Below are positions 1-8,904 of a DNA stretch of 64,000 nt, piece after piece. A program made the position numbers and the translations under genes. Source of the stretch: Polycladomyces subterraneus (GTDB taxonomy: Bacteria > Bacillota > Bacilli > Thermoactinomycetales > JIR-001). Under the pieces are notes generated by a model. That model did no database searches, was not told where the DNA came from, and worked only from the letters and a program-made list of their open reading frames with translations. The number at the start of each line of letters is the position of its first letter. The stretch's first letter is position 1. The stretch spans positions 62,001 to 126,000 of the forward strand of contig NZ_JANRHH010000047.1 of assembly GCF_030433435.1 (NCBI RefSeq), written 5' to 3'.

Positions 1-1
1 G

Positions 2-373
2 GAGATCGAACAATTGCCGCCGGCCGAAGTGTCCGTCACGTTATTGGATAATGAGGCGATTCGCCGGCTCAACCGTGAATACCGGGATGTGGACCGGCCC
101 ACGGATGTGTTGTCCTTTCCGTTGTGGGAGCCGGATGAGGAATGGGAAACCACGGACGGGGACCCGGTTCCGTTGGGCGACATTTTCATCTCCATCCCGC
201 GTACAGAGGAGCAAGCAGCGGAGTACGGACACTCATTCGAACGGGAACTGGGATTTCTCGCGGTACACGGTTTTTTGCATCTCTTGGGGTATGATCACGG
301 CACGGAAGCGGAAGAAAAAGAGATGTTTACACGTCAGGAGGAGATTTTGGAGCGAGTCGGCTTGAAAAGGTAG
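2..373 (+). CDS. ybeY: Endoribonuclease YbeY (5' end outside window)
   Basis: Metal-dependent endoribonuclease of late 16S rRNA maturation and ribosome quality control, cytoplasmic. The frame is open from the first bases, so the true start lies upstream; about 123 C-terminal residues are visible of a usual ~155. The UPF0054 metal site is intact as [11 protein letters not shown] (H-x3-H-x5-H) near the C terminus, and the DVLSFP motif is present around residue 35 of the visible part. An in-frame TTG at 14 would be too short to be the real start. dgkA follows 10 bp later, then cdd and era, the conserved order in Bacilli, so co-transcription is likely. Confidence 0.95.
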   Translation, partial: EIEQLPPAEVSVTLLDNEAIRRLNREYRDVDRPTDVLSFPLWEPDEEWETTDGDPVPLGDIFISIPRTEEQAAEYGHSFERELGFLAVHGFLHLLGYDHGTEAEEKEMFTRQEEILERVGLKR

Positions 374-383
374 GGGTTCCCTT

Positions 384-1073
384 ATGTGGTTGGGCAAAGT
401 GATCCGAAGTTTTCGGTATGCGCTGGAAGGATTGCGGTACACGCTGGTTACCCAGCGCAATATGCGCGTCCACTTTCTCAGTGCACTGGGCGTGTTGCTG
501 TTAAGTTTGTACCTGCCGTTAAGCAAGGCGGAAGCGCTGTTGCTTTTCGTCACCATCATTCTGGTATTGGTGGCCGAGTTGTTTAACACTGCCGTTGAGT
601 CGGTAGTGGACATGATCACCGAAGAATTCCACCCGTTGGCCAAAGTGGCCAAAGACGTCGCCGCCGGCGCTGTATTGTTGTGCGCCGGTTTGGCTGTGGT
701 GGTCGGCGTCAGTGTATTCTGGCCCTATCTGGACAAACTGTTCTCCGCATATTTCAAAGGCTCCCATTATCCGCTCAACATCAGTCTTGCCGCGATTATT
801 GCGTTTGACTTTTTCCTCACGCTCATGATCAAGGGATGGATGCATCGATTGGATCGTGCACGTTGGGAACCCAGCATTACCACTTCCCTCGCTTTCTGCA
901 TCGCCACCTCACTGGTCTTGATTATTGGTCAATTGCTGGTTACGATTTTGGTGTATTTGATGGCCCTCTTGCTCACGGGGACAAGATACCGCATGCACGA
1001 CCGAGCAGAACCGGTGATCCTAGGTGCACTGCTGGGAATCGTGGTAGCGGTTTTCGGCGTGCATCTGTTGTAG
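384..1073 (+). CDS. dgkA: Diacylglycerol/undecaprenol kinase with extra C-terminal membrane domain
   Basis: Integral membrane lipid kinase; the Gram-positive DgkA family phosphorylates undecaprenol (or diacylglycerol) with ATP, feeding carrier lipid to wall synthesis. Residues 1-115 hold the family fold, with the signature ELFNTAVES at 65-73 carrying the catalytic/metal-binding glutamates. The usual Bacillus protein is about 120-130 residues; this one has 229. Residues ~128-229 add roughly three more hydrophobic segments around a polar loop (GTRYRMHDRAEP). I do not recognise the extension; it lacks PAP2-phosphatase motifs. ATG start 10 bp after ybeY. Kinase identity is secure; the role of the extension is unknown. 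Confidence 0.88.
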   Translation: MWLGKVIRSFRYALEGLRYTLVTQRNMRVHFLSALGVLLLSLYLPLSKAEALLLFVTIILVLVAELFNTAVESVVDMITEEFHPLAKVAKDVAAGAVLLCAGLAVVVGVSVFWPYLDKLFSAYFKGSHYPLNISLAAIIAFDFFLTLMIKGWMHRLDRARWEPSITTSLAFCIATSLVLIIGQLLVTILVYLMALLLTGTRYRMHDRAEPVILGALLGIVVAVFGVHLL

Positions 1074-1238
1074 GGTGGACTGTGGAGTGGGTGGTAAATC
1101 CAACCGAGATACTCTGGAGAGGGCGGCTGTTCGCGTAACTTTGTCAGCAATCCTGGGTAACCTGGAGATGATCCGGGTTACAAACGGTGGTTAAAGATAC
1201 AATGTAGTAAAACGGTGGGAAGGTAAAGGAGATTGGAC

Positions 1239-1631
1239 ATGGAGCGATTGATCGAAGCAGCGAAACAAGCGCGCGAGCAAGCCTACGTTCCCTATTCGCG
1301 GTTCCGGGTCGGAGCCGCTTTGCTAACGGACGAGGGAACCATATTCACAGGGTGCAACGTAGAAAACGCTTCGTACGGCCTGACCAATTGCGCAGAACGG
1401 ACGGCGCTGTTCAAAGCGGTGTCCGAAGGCGCCCGCAGATTTACCGGAATCGCTGTGGTAGCGGATACGGAGGGGCCGGTTTCCCCCTGTGGTGCCTGCC
1501 GCCAAGTAATGTTCGAACTGTGCCCTCCTGACATGAAGGTGTGGTTGGCTAATCTCAAAGGAGACGTGACGGAAACAACCGTGGGGGCTTTATTGCCCGG
1601 CGCGTTCGGAAAGGGGGATTTGCACGAATGA
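1239..1631 (+). CDS. cdd: Cytidine deaminase
   Basis: Zinc enzyme converting cytidine and deoxycytidine to uridine forms in pyrimidine salvage. 130 residues, standard for the homotetrameric class. The active-site NCAERTA (Cys plus catalytic Glu) and the second zinc motif PCGACRQ are both present, giving three cysteine ligands. The ATG at 1239 is chosen because AAAGGAG ends 7 bp upstream; a TTG at 1233 is in frame but sits on the ribosome site. The stop overlaps the era start as ATGA, implying translational coupling. Confidence 0.96.
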   Translation: MERLIEAAKQAREQAYVPYSRFRVGAALLTDEGTIFTGCNVENASYGLTNCAERTALFKAVSEGARRFTGIAVVADTEGPVSPCGACRQVMFELCPPDMKVWLANLKGDVTETTVGALLPGAFGKGDLHE

Positions 1632-2527
1632 GTGATGGGTATAAATCGGGTTTTGTGGCGTTGATCGGCCGTCCCAACGTAGGGAAATCGACGCTGATGA
1701 ACCACATTATCGGCCAAAAAGTGGCGATCATGTCGGATAAGCCTCAGACGACACGGAACCAGATTCGCGGCGTATATACCGACGAACGCGGACAAATCAT
1801 TTTCTTGGATACGCCCGGTATCCATAAACCCAAATCCAAACTGGGCGAATACTTGGTGAAAACGGCGCAGAACGCGTTGGATGAAGTGGATTTGGTGCTG
1901 TTTCTGGTTGATGCGAGCGAAGGGCTGGGCCCCGGTGATCGTTACATCATCGAACACCTGAAGGGAATCAATACACCGGTCTTTCTGGTCATCAACAAAA
2001 TCGACCAGGTTCATCCCGACGATCTGTTGCCGCTGATCGACCAGTACCGGCAACTGCACGACTTCGCGGAGTTTGTCCCTATTTCCGCGTTGCAGGGGAA
2101 CAACACGTCCACATTGGTACGGCTGATTTTCGAACGCTTGCCGGAAGGACCGGCCTACTATCCGGCCGACCAGGTGACGGACCACCCGGAGCGATTTATC
2201 GTAGGTGAACTGATCCGGGAAAAGGTGCTGTTTCTTACACGTGAGGAAGTCCCGCATTCTGTCGCGGTGATCGTGGAAGAAATGAAACAGCGCGAAAACG
2301 GAGCAGTCTACGTGCGTGCCACCATTTACACCGAGCGGGATTCGCAAAAGGGTATCCTGATCGGCAAACGGGGCAGCATGCTCAAAGAAGTGGGCAGACT
2401 GGCGCGAGAGGAGATCGAGCGTCTCTTCGGCAGCAAGGTATTCCTCGATTTGTGGGTGAAAGTGAAGAGGGACTGGCGCAACGAAGAGTTCCTCCTGCGG
2501 CAGTTCGGCTATCGGGAAGAGGATTGA
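1628..2527 (+). CDS. era: GTPase Era
   Basis: Essential GTPase that binds 16S rRNA near its 3' end and assists 30S assembly. 299 residues, family-typical. G1 GRPNVGKS begins near residue 13, G3 is DTPG, G4 is NKID, and the C-terminal KH RNA-binding domain carries [11 protein letters not shown]. Start overlaps the cdd stop by four bases. With ybeY upstream, this end of the window is a ribosome-maturation operon. Confidence 0.98.
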   Translation: MSDGYKSGFVALIGRPNVGKSTLMNHIIGQKVAIMSDKPQTTRNQIRGVYTDERGQIIFLDTPGIHKPKSKLGEYLVKTAQNALDEVDLVLFLVDASEGLGPGDRYIIEHLKGINTPVFLVINKIDQVHPDDLLPLIDQYRQLHDFAEFVPISALQGNNTSTLVRLIFERLPEGPAYYPADQVTDHPERFIVGELIREKVLFLTREEVPHSVAVIVEEMKQRENGAVYVRATIYTERDSQKGILIGKRGSMLKEVGRLAREEIERLFGSKVFLDLWVKVKRDWRNEEFLLRQFGYREED

Positions 2528-2630
2528 ACTGGAAGAAAAAGTTCTGGCGGATATACCGCCATTCGCACATACTCCTACCGTTCCCGGTCATCCTAATAGG
2601 TGACAAACAAAGCGGAAAGGATGATGCTGG

Positions 2631-2768
2631 TTGCGTCATTTTTTTTGGAACTGTTTTGCCGTAACTGGCAGTGTTGACGCATACTTGTTATACAAGGATG
2701 CGGAGGCATTAGCGAACGATTCCGCCGAAGAGATGCCGGATGATCGGGATGAGGGAGAAGAAACCTAG
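2631..2768 (+). CDS. yqzL: YqzL family small protein
   Basis: A 45-residue frame between era and recO, where Bacillus carries yqzL. It begins at TTG 2631, 9 bp after an AAAGGA ribosome site, and reads MRHFFWNCFAVTGSVDAYLL, then YKDAEAL and an acidic tail ending in GEET. The core W-x-x-F-x-x-TGS-x-D-AYLLYK matches my memory of YqzL (about 47 residues). Its function is not established. Short length and a TTG start make it easy to miss. Identification rests on the motif and synteny together. Confidence 0.8.
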   Translation: MRHFFWNCFAVTGSVDAYLLYKDAEALANDSAEEMPDDRDEGEET

Positions 2769-2783
2769 GGAAGGACGCGGCGT

Positions 2784-3539
2784 ATGCTGATCAAAACGGA
2801 AGGCGTGGTGATCCGCACCCGCGATTACGGGGAAAGTCACAAGCTCGTCTGGTTGTTTACACGGGAACAGGGAAAGATCTCGGTGATGGCCCGCGGCGCC
2901 AAAAAACCAAAAAGCCGGTTCAGTGCGGTGACCCAACCTTTTACCCATGGCGAATATGTATGGTTTTCGGGAGGAAGCGGGTTGCCCACCTTGTCGCAAG
3001 CAGATCTTATTCATGCTCATCATTTGCTTCGCTCCGATCTGGAAAAAACAGCGATCGCCGCTTATCTGTCCGAATTGCTGGACCGCCTGACGGAAGAAAA
3101 GGAACCATACCCGCATTTGTTTGCATTGTGGACGTCCACCTTGTCGTTGTTGGAAACGGAAACCGATGCGGACATCCTGCGCCATATCTTTGAATTAAAG
3201 GTGTTGGAGACTGCAGGATACCGTCCCTATCTGGACGGGTGCACCCGATGCAAACGGGCGGAACTGCCTGTTCGGTTCAGTGTTCGGCACGGGGGTTTTC
3301 TCTGTTTGGATTGTGCGTCGCATGACCCCACCTCATTGCCGTTGTCCGAAGCGTCTGCCCGCATTTTGAAGCTATTGCAACGGGCTGTGCCGGACCGGCT
3401 GGGAGAAGTTCGGGTTAAGGAAGAGACCAAGCAACAACTGGACAACGCATTGCGTGCGTTCATCGACGAGTATGTTCCCGTTCGTTTGCGGTCGCGCGCA
3501 TTTCTGGATCAGATGCGAAGCGGATGGAGCCGAGATTGA
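2784..3539 (+). CDS. recO: DNA repair protein RecO
   Basis: Recombination mediator that helps load RecA on SSB-coated DNA in the RecFOR pathway. 251 residues, typical length. N-terminal OB fold (residues ~1-80, starting MLIKTEGVVIRTRDYGES) and a helical domain with a four-cysteine zinc site, CTRC and CLDC, about residues 155-178. ATG start follows yqzL by 15 bp. The glyQS promoter overlaps its stop codon. Confidence 0.96.
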   Translation: MLIKTEGVVIRTRDYGESHKLVWLFTREQGKISVMARGAKKPKSRFSAVTQPFTHGEYVWFSGGSGLPTLSQADLIHAHHLLRSDLEKTAIAAYLSELLDRLTEEKEPYPHLFALWTSTLSLLETETDADILRHIFELKVLETAGYRPYLDGCTRCKRAELPVRFSVRHGGFLCLDCASHDPTSLPLSEASARILKLLQRAVPDRLGEVRVKEETKQQLDNALRAFIDEYVPVRLRSRAFLDQMRSGWSRD

Positions 3540-3565
3540 CAAGGTCCTTTTTTCTTTGGTATAAA
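3536..3565 (+). promoter_or_regulatory. Sigma-A promoter of glyQS leader
   Basis: TTGACA at 3536-3541 and TATAAA at 3560-3565 with an 18-bp spacer, a near-consensus housekeeping promoter. The -35 box overlaps the recO stop codon. Transcription from here would enter the T-box leader about 30 bp downstream. Confidence 0.8.
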
Positions 3566-3596
3566 TAGTCTATCTCCAAAATTGAACAACGGCAGT

Positions 3597-3795
3597 GCGA
3601 TGAGAGAAAGGAGTAACCGGATCTTTCGTGTGTGAGCGAGCCGGGGAGGGTGGAAGCCCGGCCACGGAACCTGGTGAAGGGCAGTCTCGAGCACGAGTCT
3701 AAAGAGGGGATCGACCGGAAAAGGCGGTCGGTCAAATAGGGTGGAACCGCGGGAAACCTCCCGTCCCTATGTGAAAGGGGACAGGGGGGTTTTTG
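3597..3795 (+). promoter_or_regulatory. T-box riboswitch (glycine) with terminator
   Basis: tRNA-sensing leader of glyQS. The conserved T-box AGGGTGGAACCGCG is at 3738-3751; the terminator stem (CCTCC...GGGGG then a T run) spans 3757-3795. Stem I begins near GAGAGAAAGGAGTAA. A GGC glycine triplet followed by A at 3680-3682 is a plausible specifier, but I inferred its position by eye. Uncharged tRNA-Gly should stabilise the antiterminator and allow glyQS transcription. Confidence 0.9.
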
Positions 3796-3931
3796 TCGTT
3801 CTCCGCAGAATTGTTCACCCGGAGCTCATCAAATGGTGAAATCGGGTGAACCCCGAGTGACTTCACCACGTGGGTAAAAGTCATGCCAGCCATGTGCGAG
3901 AACATGCCATGATGACGATGGAGGTGGAATG

Positions 3932-4825
3932 ATGAACTTTCAAGAGATGATTTTGCGTTTGCAGTCGTTTTGGGCTGAACAGGGCTGTGTCCTGGTCCAA
4001 CCGTACGATGTGGAAAAAGGGGCCGGGACGATGAATCCGATGACGTTTTTGCGTGCGCTGGGGCCGGAACCTTGGAACGTGGCTTATGTGGAACCCTCGC
4101 GCCGGCCGGCTGACGGCCGCTACGGGGAAAACCCGAACCGCTTGTATCAGCATCACCAGTTTCAGGTGATCATGAAACCATCACCGGACAATATCCAGGA
4201 AATCTACCTGGACAGCTTGCGTGCGCTGGGCATTGACCCGCGTCATCACGACATCCGGTTTGTCGAGGACAACTGGGAAAACCCCGCCATGGGGGCGGCA
4301 GGCCTCGGATGGGAAGTATGGCTCGACGGGATGGAAATTACCCAATTCACCTATTTCCAACAAGTGGGGGGGCTGGATGTCGATCCGGTTTCGGTGGAAC
4401 TGACATATGGTCTCGAACGGTTGGCTTCCTACATTCAGGAGAAGGAGAGCGTCTTCGATCTGGAGTGGGTGAACGGCGTCACCTATGGCGACGTGTTCCA
4501 TCAGCCGGAATACGAGCATTCCAAATACTCGTTTGAAATCTCGGGTGCGGATCTCCTGTTCCGCCTGTTCGACGCCTATGAAAACGAGGCGAAACGGGCG
4601 CTGGAAGCGGAGTTGGTACACGCCGCCTACGATTATGTACTCAAATGTTCCCACACGTTCAACCTGTTGGAAGCGCGCGGTGCGATCAGTGTGACCGAAC
4701 GGACCGGCTATTTGGCCCGTGTGCGCAACATGGCCCGACAATGTGCCCGTGCCTATGTTCAGTCCCGGGAGGCACTGGGGTATCCCTTGCTGAAAAAAGG
4801 AGGGAATCAGCGTGTCGAAGCGTGA
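3932..4825 (+). CDS. glyQ: Glycyl-tRNA synthetase alpha subunit
   Basis: Catalytic alpha chain of the heterotetrameric (alpha2beta2) glycyl-tRNA synthetase, class II. 297 residues from ATG 3932; a second ATG at 3929 is directly adjacent, but GGAGG at 3920-3924 gives better spacing to 3932. The start [14 protein letters not shown] and the blocks [21 protein letters not shown] and [20 protein letters not shown] are diagnostic. It overlaps glyS by 14 bp and is controlled by the upstream T-box. Confidence 0.98.
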   Translation: MNFQEMILRLQSFWAEQGCVLVQPYDVEKGAGTMNPMTFLRALGPEPWNVAYVEPSRRPADGRYGENPNRLYQHHQFQVIMKPSPDNIQEIYLDSLRALGIDPRHHDIRFVEDNWENPAMGAAGLGWEVWLDGMEITQFTYFQQVGGLDVDPVSVELTYGLERLASYIQEKESVFDLEWVNGVTYGDVFHQPEYEHSKYSFEISGADLLFRLFDAYENEAKRALEAELVHAAYDYVLKCSHTFNLLEARGAISVTERTGYLARVRNMARQCARAYVQSREALGYPLLKKGGNQRVEA

Positions 4826-6902
4826 TTTGTTGCTGGAAATCGGTTGCGAGGAAATTCCCGCCCGGTTTATCGAGGACCTGCGTCATCAATTGGCCGATCG
4901 GATACAAAATTGGTTGAATGAACAACGCATCGAGGCAAAAGAGGCGGTTACATACGCAACACCACGCCGGATTGCAGTTATGGTCCGCGATGTGGCTGAA
5001 CGGCAGGCGGACATGGATGAGGAGGTACGTGGCCCGGCTAAACACATCGCCCTTACGCCTGACGGCAGCTGGAGCAAAGCGGCGGAGGGGTTCGCTAGGA
5101 AACAGGGCGTCCCGGTCGATGCGTTGGTGTTTGATGAGTTCAAAGGAGAAACGTATGTGTTCGTCCGCAAACGGGTGGAAGGACAACCGACGGCGACCCT
5201 TTTGGCTGAAGGTTTGCCGTCAGTACTCTCTTCGCTCCATTTCCCCAAGACGATGCGCTGGGGAACGGAGCGCACCCGCTTTATCCGCCCTGTTCGCTGG
5301 CTGGTGTGTCTTTTTGGCGAAGAGATCGTTCCGTTTTCTTGGGCCGGTGTGACGGCTGCCAACAGGACGAGGGGCCATCGGTTCTTGGGGGAAGAAGTGA
5401 CGTTGTCTCATCCGGGCCAATATTTGGAAACCCTTCGCAAGCAATGGGTGATCGCCGACGTTGATGAGCGGCGGAGGATGATTTTGGATCAGTTGCAGCA
5501 GATGGAAGCGAAACGCGGATGGCGTATACCGGTCGCGGAAGATCTGTTGGACGAAGTGACGAACTTGGTGGAGTACCCGACGGCACTTGCCGGTTCGTTC
5601 GATGAAGATTTTCTGGTGTTACCGCGTGCCGTGCTGATCACTACGATGCGGGAACATCAGCGTTACTTCCCGGTGGAATCAGCAGACGGCCGCTTGTTGC
5701 CGCATTTTGTTACTGTGCGGAACGGGGACGAAACCTCGCTCGACGTGGTGGCCAAAGGGAATGAAAAGGTATTGCGCGCCCGTTTGGCCGATGCGCGATT
5801 TTTCTATGACGAGGACCTGAAGCTGCCGATTCATCAGGCGATGGAAAAACTGGATCAGGTCGTGTTTCACGAAGAATTGGGTACCGTGGGCGACAAAGTG
5901 CGGCGGATCGTGCATTTGGCGGATCGTCTGGCCGATGCGTTGCAATGGGAAGAAAACCGTCGACGGGTATTGAAACGGGCGGCTCAGATCTGCAAATTCG
6001 ATCTGTCCACGCAGATGGTCTACGAGTTCCCCGAGCTGGAAGGAATCATGGGCGAGGAGTATGCGCGTAAAGCCGGGGAAGACGAAGAAGTGGCACGGGC
6101 GATCAGGGAACATCACCAGCCGCGCCATGCCGGGGATGAGACGCCGCAGTCCGCGATTGGTGCCGTGATCGGGTTGGCCGACAAAATGGACACCATCGCC
6201 GCTTGTTTTGGAATTGGCATCCAGCCGTCCGGTTCCCAAGATCCTTACGGGCTGCGGAGAAGGGCGTCCGGCATCGTGCAAATCCTGCTGGATCACGGTT
6301 GGTCTCAGTTAACGCTGGATCAGTTGTGGACCATCTCGCTGGAGCGCCTGAACTCGGATGGGCTTTTGAAAAAATCGCCGGAGGAAATCGCAGAAGAATT
6401 GCGTTCGTTCTTTGCACAACGTTTGAAAACTGTTCTGCAGGAAGAAGGCATTCGTTACGATGTAATCGATGCGGTGCTGGGGGCGGACATTTCCAGGCCC
6501 AAGCTGGTGTTGGCCAAAGCAAGAGTATTGATCGACCGGGCGAACGCATACGAAACATACAAACTGGCCGTAGAGGGTTTCACCCGCACGGCCAATCTCG
6601 GTGTAAAGGGGACGGCCGATGTGCCGTTGGATGAAACTGACATGACGGAGACGGCCGAGCGCGAGTTGTACAAAGCCTATCGGGAGGCCGAAAAAGCCTT
6701 TACGGCGAGCTTGTCCCAACAGGATGCAGACGGTATGTATGAAGCGTTGGCGTCGATGGTTCCCGTCATCCATCGGTTCTTTGATGAAGTCTTGGTGATG
6801 GTGAAGGACGAAACCGTCCGGACACGCAGACTGGGTTTGTTGCGCAGAATCACGGATCTGGTGCATCAGTTCGCCCGGTTCGATCAATTGGTTTTGACGT
6901 AA
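4812..6902 (+). CDS. glyS: Glycyl-tRNA synthetase beta subunit
   Basis: tRNA-binding beta chain partnering GlyQ. 696 residues, standard. GTG start preceded by AAAGGAGGG and overlapping glyQ, so translation is coupled. N-terminal [13 protein letters not shown] is typical; an HD-like region lies mid-protein ([13 protein letters not shown]) and a DALR-type anticodon-binding domain at the C terminus. Transcription stops at a terminator directly after the stop codon. Confidence 0.98.
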   Translation: MSKRDLLLEIGCEEIPARFIEDLRHQLADRIQNWLNEQRIEAKEAVTYATPRRIAVMVRDVAERQADMDEEVRGPAKHIALTPDGSWSKAAEGFARKQGVPVDALVFDEFKGETYVFVRKRVEGQPTATLLAEGLPSVLSSLHFPKTMRWGTERTRFIRPVRWLVCLFGEEIVPFSWAGVTAANRTRGHRFLGEEVTLSHPGQYLETLRKQWVIADVDERRRMILDQLQQMEAKRGWRIPVAEDLLDEVTNLVEYPTALAGSFDEDFLVLPRAVLITTMREHQRYFPVESADGRLLPHFVTVRNGDETSLDVVAKGNEKVLRARLADARFFYDEDLKLPIHQAMEKLDQVVFHEELGTVGDKVRRIVHLADRLADALQWEENRRRVLKRAAQICKFDLSTQMVYEFPELEGIMGEEYARKAGEDEEVARAIREHHQPRHAGDETPQSAIGAVIGLADKMDTIAACFGIGIQPSGSQDPYGLRRRASGIVQILLDHGWSQLTLDQLWTISLERLNSDGLLKKSPEEIAEELRSFFAQRLKTVLQEEGIRYDVIDAVLGADISRPKLVLAKARVLIDRANAYETYKLAVEGFTRTANLGVKGTADVPLDETDMTETAERELYKAYREAEKAFTASLSQQDADGMYEALASMVPVIHRFFDEVLVMVKDETVRTRRLGLLRRITDLVHQFARFDQLVLT

Positions 6903-6934
6903 AAAAAGGCCGTTCCATAACGGAACGGCCTTTT
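6901..6934. terminator. Bidirectional terminator glyS / TIM-barrel gene
   Basis: A-run, 9-bp stem GGCCGTTCC/GGAACGGCC with a 5-base loop, then a T-run. Works in both directions for the convergent genes. Confidence 0.9.
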
Positions 6935-6937
6935 CCT

Positions 6938-7858
6938 TTATCGTTTTTTCAATTGGCGTAATGTATCCAGGAACGATGGCAGCTGTTCTGACGTTTCTCC
7001 GGCAACCAAAGTGATCGGTGTAGCGGTATCCACTTCTTCGGCAAAATCGAGCAATTCCGAGTGTGCTTCCTTCGGAAAGGGGATATGTGCTGTTTGTGGG
7101 GTGTCCCCCCAGCTGACCGCATAGGAAAGTCGGATCAACTCGATATGGTCCCGGGTTTGTTTGTAGAATTCCTGCCAGGAACGCGGTGCGTTCAGGATCT
7201 CCTTTTCCGTTGCGCCTGCAAATAGACTGCGGGAACGGTGCATATAGGACAGAACGTTGGATACGATACGCCCATGAGCTGTGTCCAAGCACAGTTTCAC
7301 ACCGGTCGCTTGCGCGATTTGCAGCAGATGGCGAGGTGTGCGCAAAGCTGGGTGGATGCGGGCTTGTCCCGGTTCAAAATACAGGGAACCTCCCATCGGT
7401 GCATTTTCTATCAGCAGTTGGATATGGAGCGGTTGGGCGATCTCCTCGATCTGGCGCAGCTGGTTGATCACTGTTTCCACGTATTCCGTTTTGAAGTCAT
7501 GTAAGGCGTTGAAATCATGGGGTCGCTCGTCCAGGAACTCGAATATTTCTCCCAATGAAACGGTAGCACCGAATCCGATCACCCATTTGGGTTGTTCCGG
7601 AAACAGGGGAGCAACGGTTTCCAGCCAATATCGCCAATGTTCAAGATCAAAGGAAGGGGTACCCAACCCCATGTGCGGAGGGACGCGAAAGGCAATTGGC
7701 TCCGTGCCGGAAGTTCGGAACAAGTCAGCCAGTTCCTCCGATGTGTATCGTGTGGACGAAAGTTGCAATTCCACCCGGCGAATGCCCAATTTGCCGATGG
7801 TATGCAGTTGATGGAGATCAGGCGGGCTTGTCACCGCCACCGGATTGGAGAACAGCAT
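6938..7858 (-). CDS. Xylose-isomerase-like TIM-barrel protein
   Basis: 306 residues beginning MLFSNPVAVTSPPDLHQL. The alternating strand pattern and residues such as GIRRVELQLS (strand 2), LLIENAPMGG (Glu at a strand end) and KLCLDTAHGR (D-x-x-H) are those of the AP-endonuclease-2/sugar-isomerase TIM barrel, which binds divalent metal. The substrate cannot be deduced. Start ATG is chosen because GGAGG lies 9 bp upstream; an ATG 36 bp further upstream lacks a ribosome site. Monocistronic, convergent with glyS. Confidence 0.75.
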   Translation of the reverse strand: MLFSNPVAVTSPPDLHQLHTIGKLGIRRVELQLSSTRYTSEELADLFRTSGTEPIAFRVPPHMGLGTPSFDLEHWRYWLETVAPLFPEQPKWVIGFGATVSLGEIFEFLDERPHDFNALHDFKTEYVETVINQLRQIEEIAQPLHIQLLIENAPMGGSLYFEPGQARIHPALRTPRHLLQIAQATGVKLCLDTAHGRIVSNVLSYMHRSRSLFAGATEKEILNAPRSWQEFYKQTRDHIELIRLSYAVSWGDTPQTAHIPFPKEAHSELLDFAEEVDTATPITLVAGETSEQLPSFLDTLRQLKKR

Positions 7859-8148
7859 GAGAGAATTCCTCCATTGACCAGTTGGTTTTTTCACCTATTC
7901 AAAAGAAAAACACAATCAGAGCCGTAATATTCAAAGAGTGGCAGGTAATTGGAATCCTGAGGATAGAAGCGTGGTCGATATCCTCGCCCGCTTCCTGTGC
8001 TCTCCGGTTCAAAGCGGCCAGCCATAATCTGCTTCCCTGCCGGGGCGCAGGTGGAGCGAGCCAGGAAAGCGACGCGCACGATATGGATCAGACACGCGCT
8101 AGTGTTCCCCAAACGAAAAAACTCATGAAGGAACTGTGAAGAAATTGG
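7859..8148. other. Gene-free interval before ccpN
   Basis: No supported gene. The stretch around 8054-8080 (GAGCGAGCCAGGAAAGCGAC and following bases) resembles a stretch at 36809-36838 upstream of a GerPA-family gene, so it may be a relic of a dispersed repeat. Confidence 0.5.
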
Positions 8149-8185
8149 TTGCAGACAAACTGGGAATGGGATATAGTATATACTA
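8149..8185 (+). promoter_or_regulatory. ccpN promoter with overlapping palindrome
   Basis: TTGCAG (8149-8154), 17-bp spacer, TATAGT (8172-8177). A perfect 12-bp palindrome TAGTATATACTA spans 8174-8185, overlapping the -10 box and the expected start site. This position suits a repressor; the binder is unknown. Confidence 0.65.
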
Positions 8186-8250
8186 AATGGTGAAACAAAC
8201 AATTAAGTATGACATAATAAGGGTTCGGATCGTACTGGGGGTGTGGGGAG

Positions 8251-8886
8251 ATCGAGCTAACCAAACGCCAAGAACGGATCTTGCAAATCGTCAAAGACGA
8301 AGGGCCGATCACCGGTGAGCAAATCGCCGAGAAGCTCAATCTGACGCGGGCTACGTTACGTCCGGATCTGGCCATCCTGACGATGGCGGGATTTTTGGAT
8401 GCGCGACCTCGAGTGGGGTATTTTTATGCCGGCAAATCAGCCAATCAACTCCTCGGCGAACATGTTCGCAAGTTGATGGTCAAGGATTACAAATCACTGC
8501 CGATCGTGGTCAAAGAGGAAACCTCCGCATATGACGCCATTTGCACCATGTTTCTCGAAGATGTCGGTACCTTGTTCGTTGTCAAGGATAATAAACAGCT
8601 AGCCGGCGTTGTTTCACGGAAAGATTTGTTGAAAACGGCCATGGGCAAACAGGACTTGCAAACGATCCCCGTCAGCATTGTCATGACACGGATGCCCAAC
8701 ATCGTCACGTGCTCGCTGGATGACTCGTTGTTGGACGCAGCGGCCAAGCTGATGCGGTATCAGGTCGACGCGCTTCCAGTGGTGCGCCAGATGGAGGATG
8801 GCGACGGGGTGGAAGTGATCGGACGCATCACCAAAACGACGATCACCAAAGCGTTTGTGGAGCTGGGACAACATACAGATGTCTGA
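8251..8886 (+). CDS. ccpN: Transcriptional repressor CcpN (probable ATC start)
   Basis: HTH plus two CBS domains; in Bacillus subtilis CcpN represses gluconeogenic genes (gapB, pckA) during glycolysis. Residues 1-60 are the winged helix (TRATLRPDLAILTMAGFLDA), followed by CBS repeats from ~residue 75 to the C terminus. Between the upstream stop (8218) and the helix there is no ATG, GTG or TTG; the first is TTG 8281, which would remove conserved residues. Initiating at ATC 8251 gives ELTKRQERILQIV and 211 residues, matching the ~212 of B. subtilis, with GGGGTG about 7 bp upstream. Identity is secure; the start codon is inference. Confidence 0.88.
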   Translation: MELTKRQERILQIVKDEGPITGEQIAEKLNLTRATLRPDLAILTMAGFLDARPRVGYFYAGKSANQLLGEHVRKLMVKDYKSLPIVVKEETSAYDAICTMFLEDVGTLFVVKDNKQLAGVVSRKDLLKTAMGKQDLQTIPVSIVMTRMPNIVTCSLDDSLLDAAAKLMRYQVDALPVVRQMEDGDGVEVIGRITKTTITKAFVELGQHTDV

Positions 8887-8904
8887 GGTAGGAGGGGAAG
8901 AACC

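Noticed and set aside
1292-2347. A 351-codon open frame on the minus strand opposite cdd and era
   Set aside because: It is fully antisense to two certain genes, has no ribosome site and no recognisable domain; an effect of codon bias in the sense strand.
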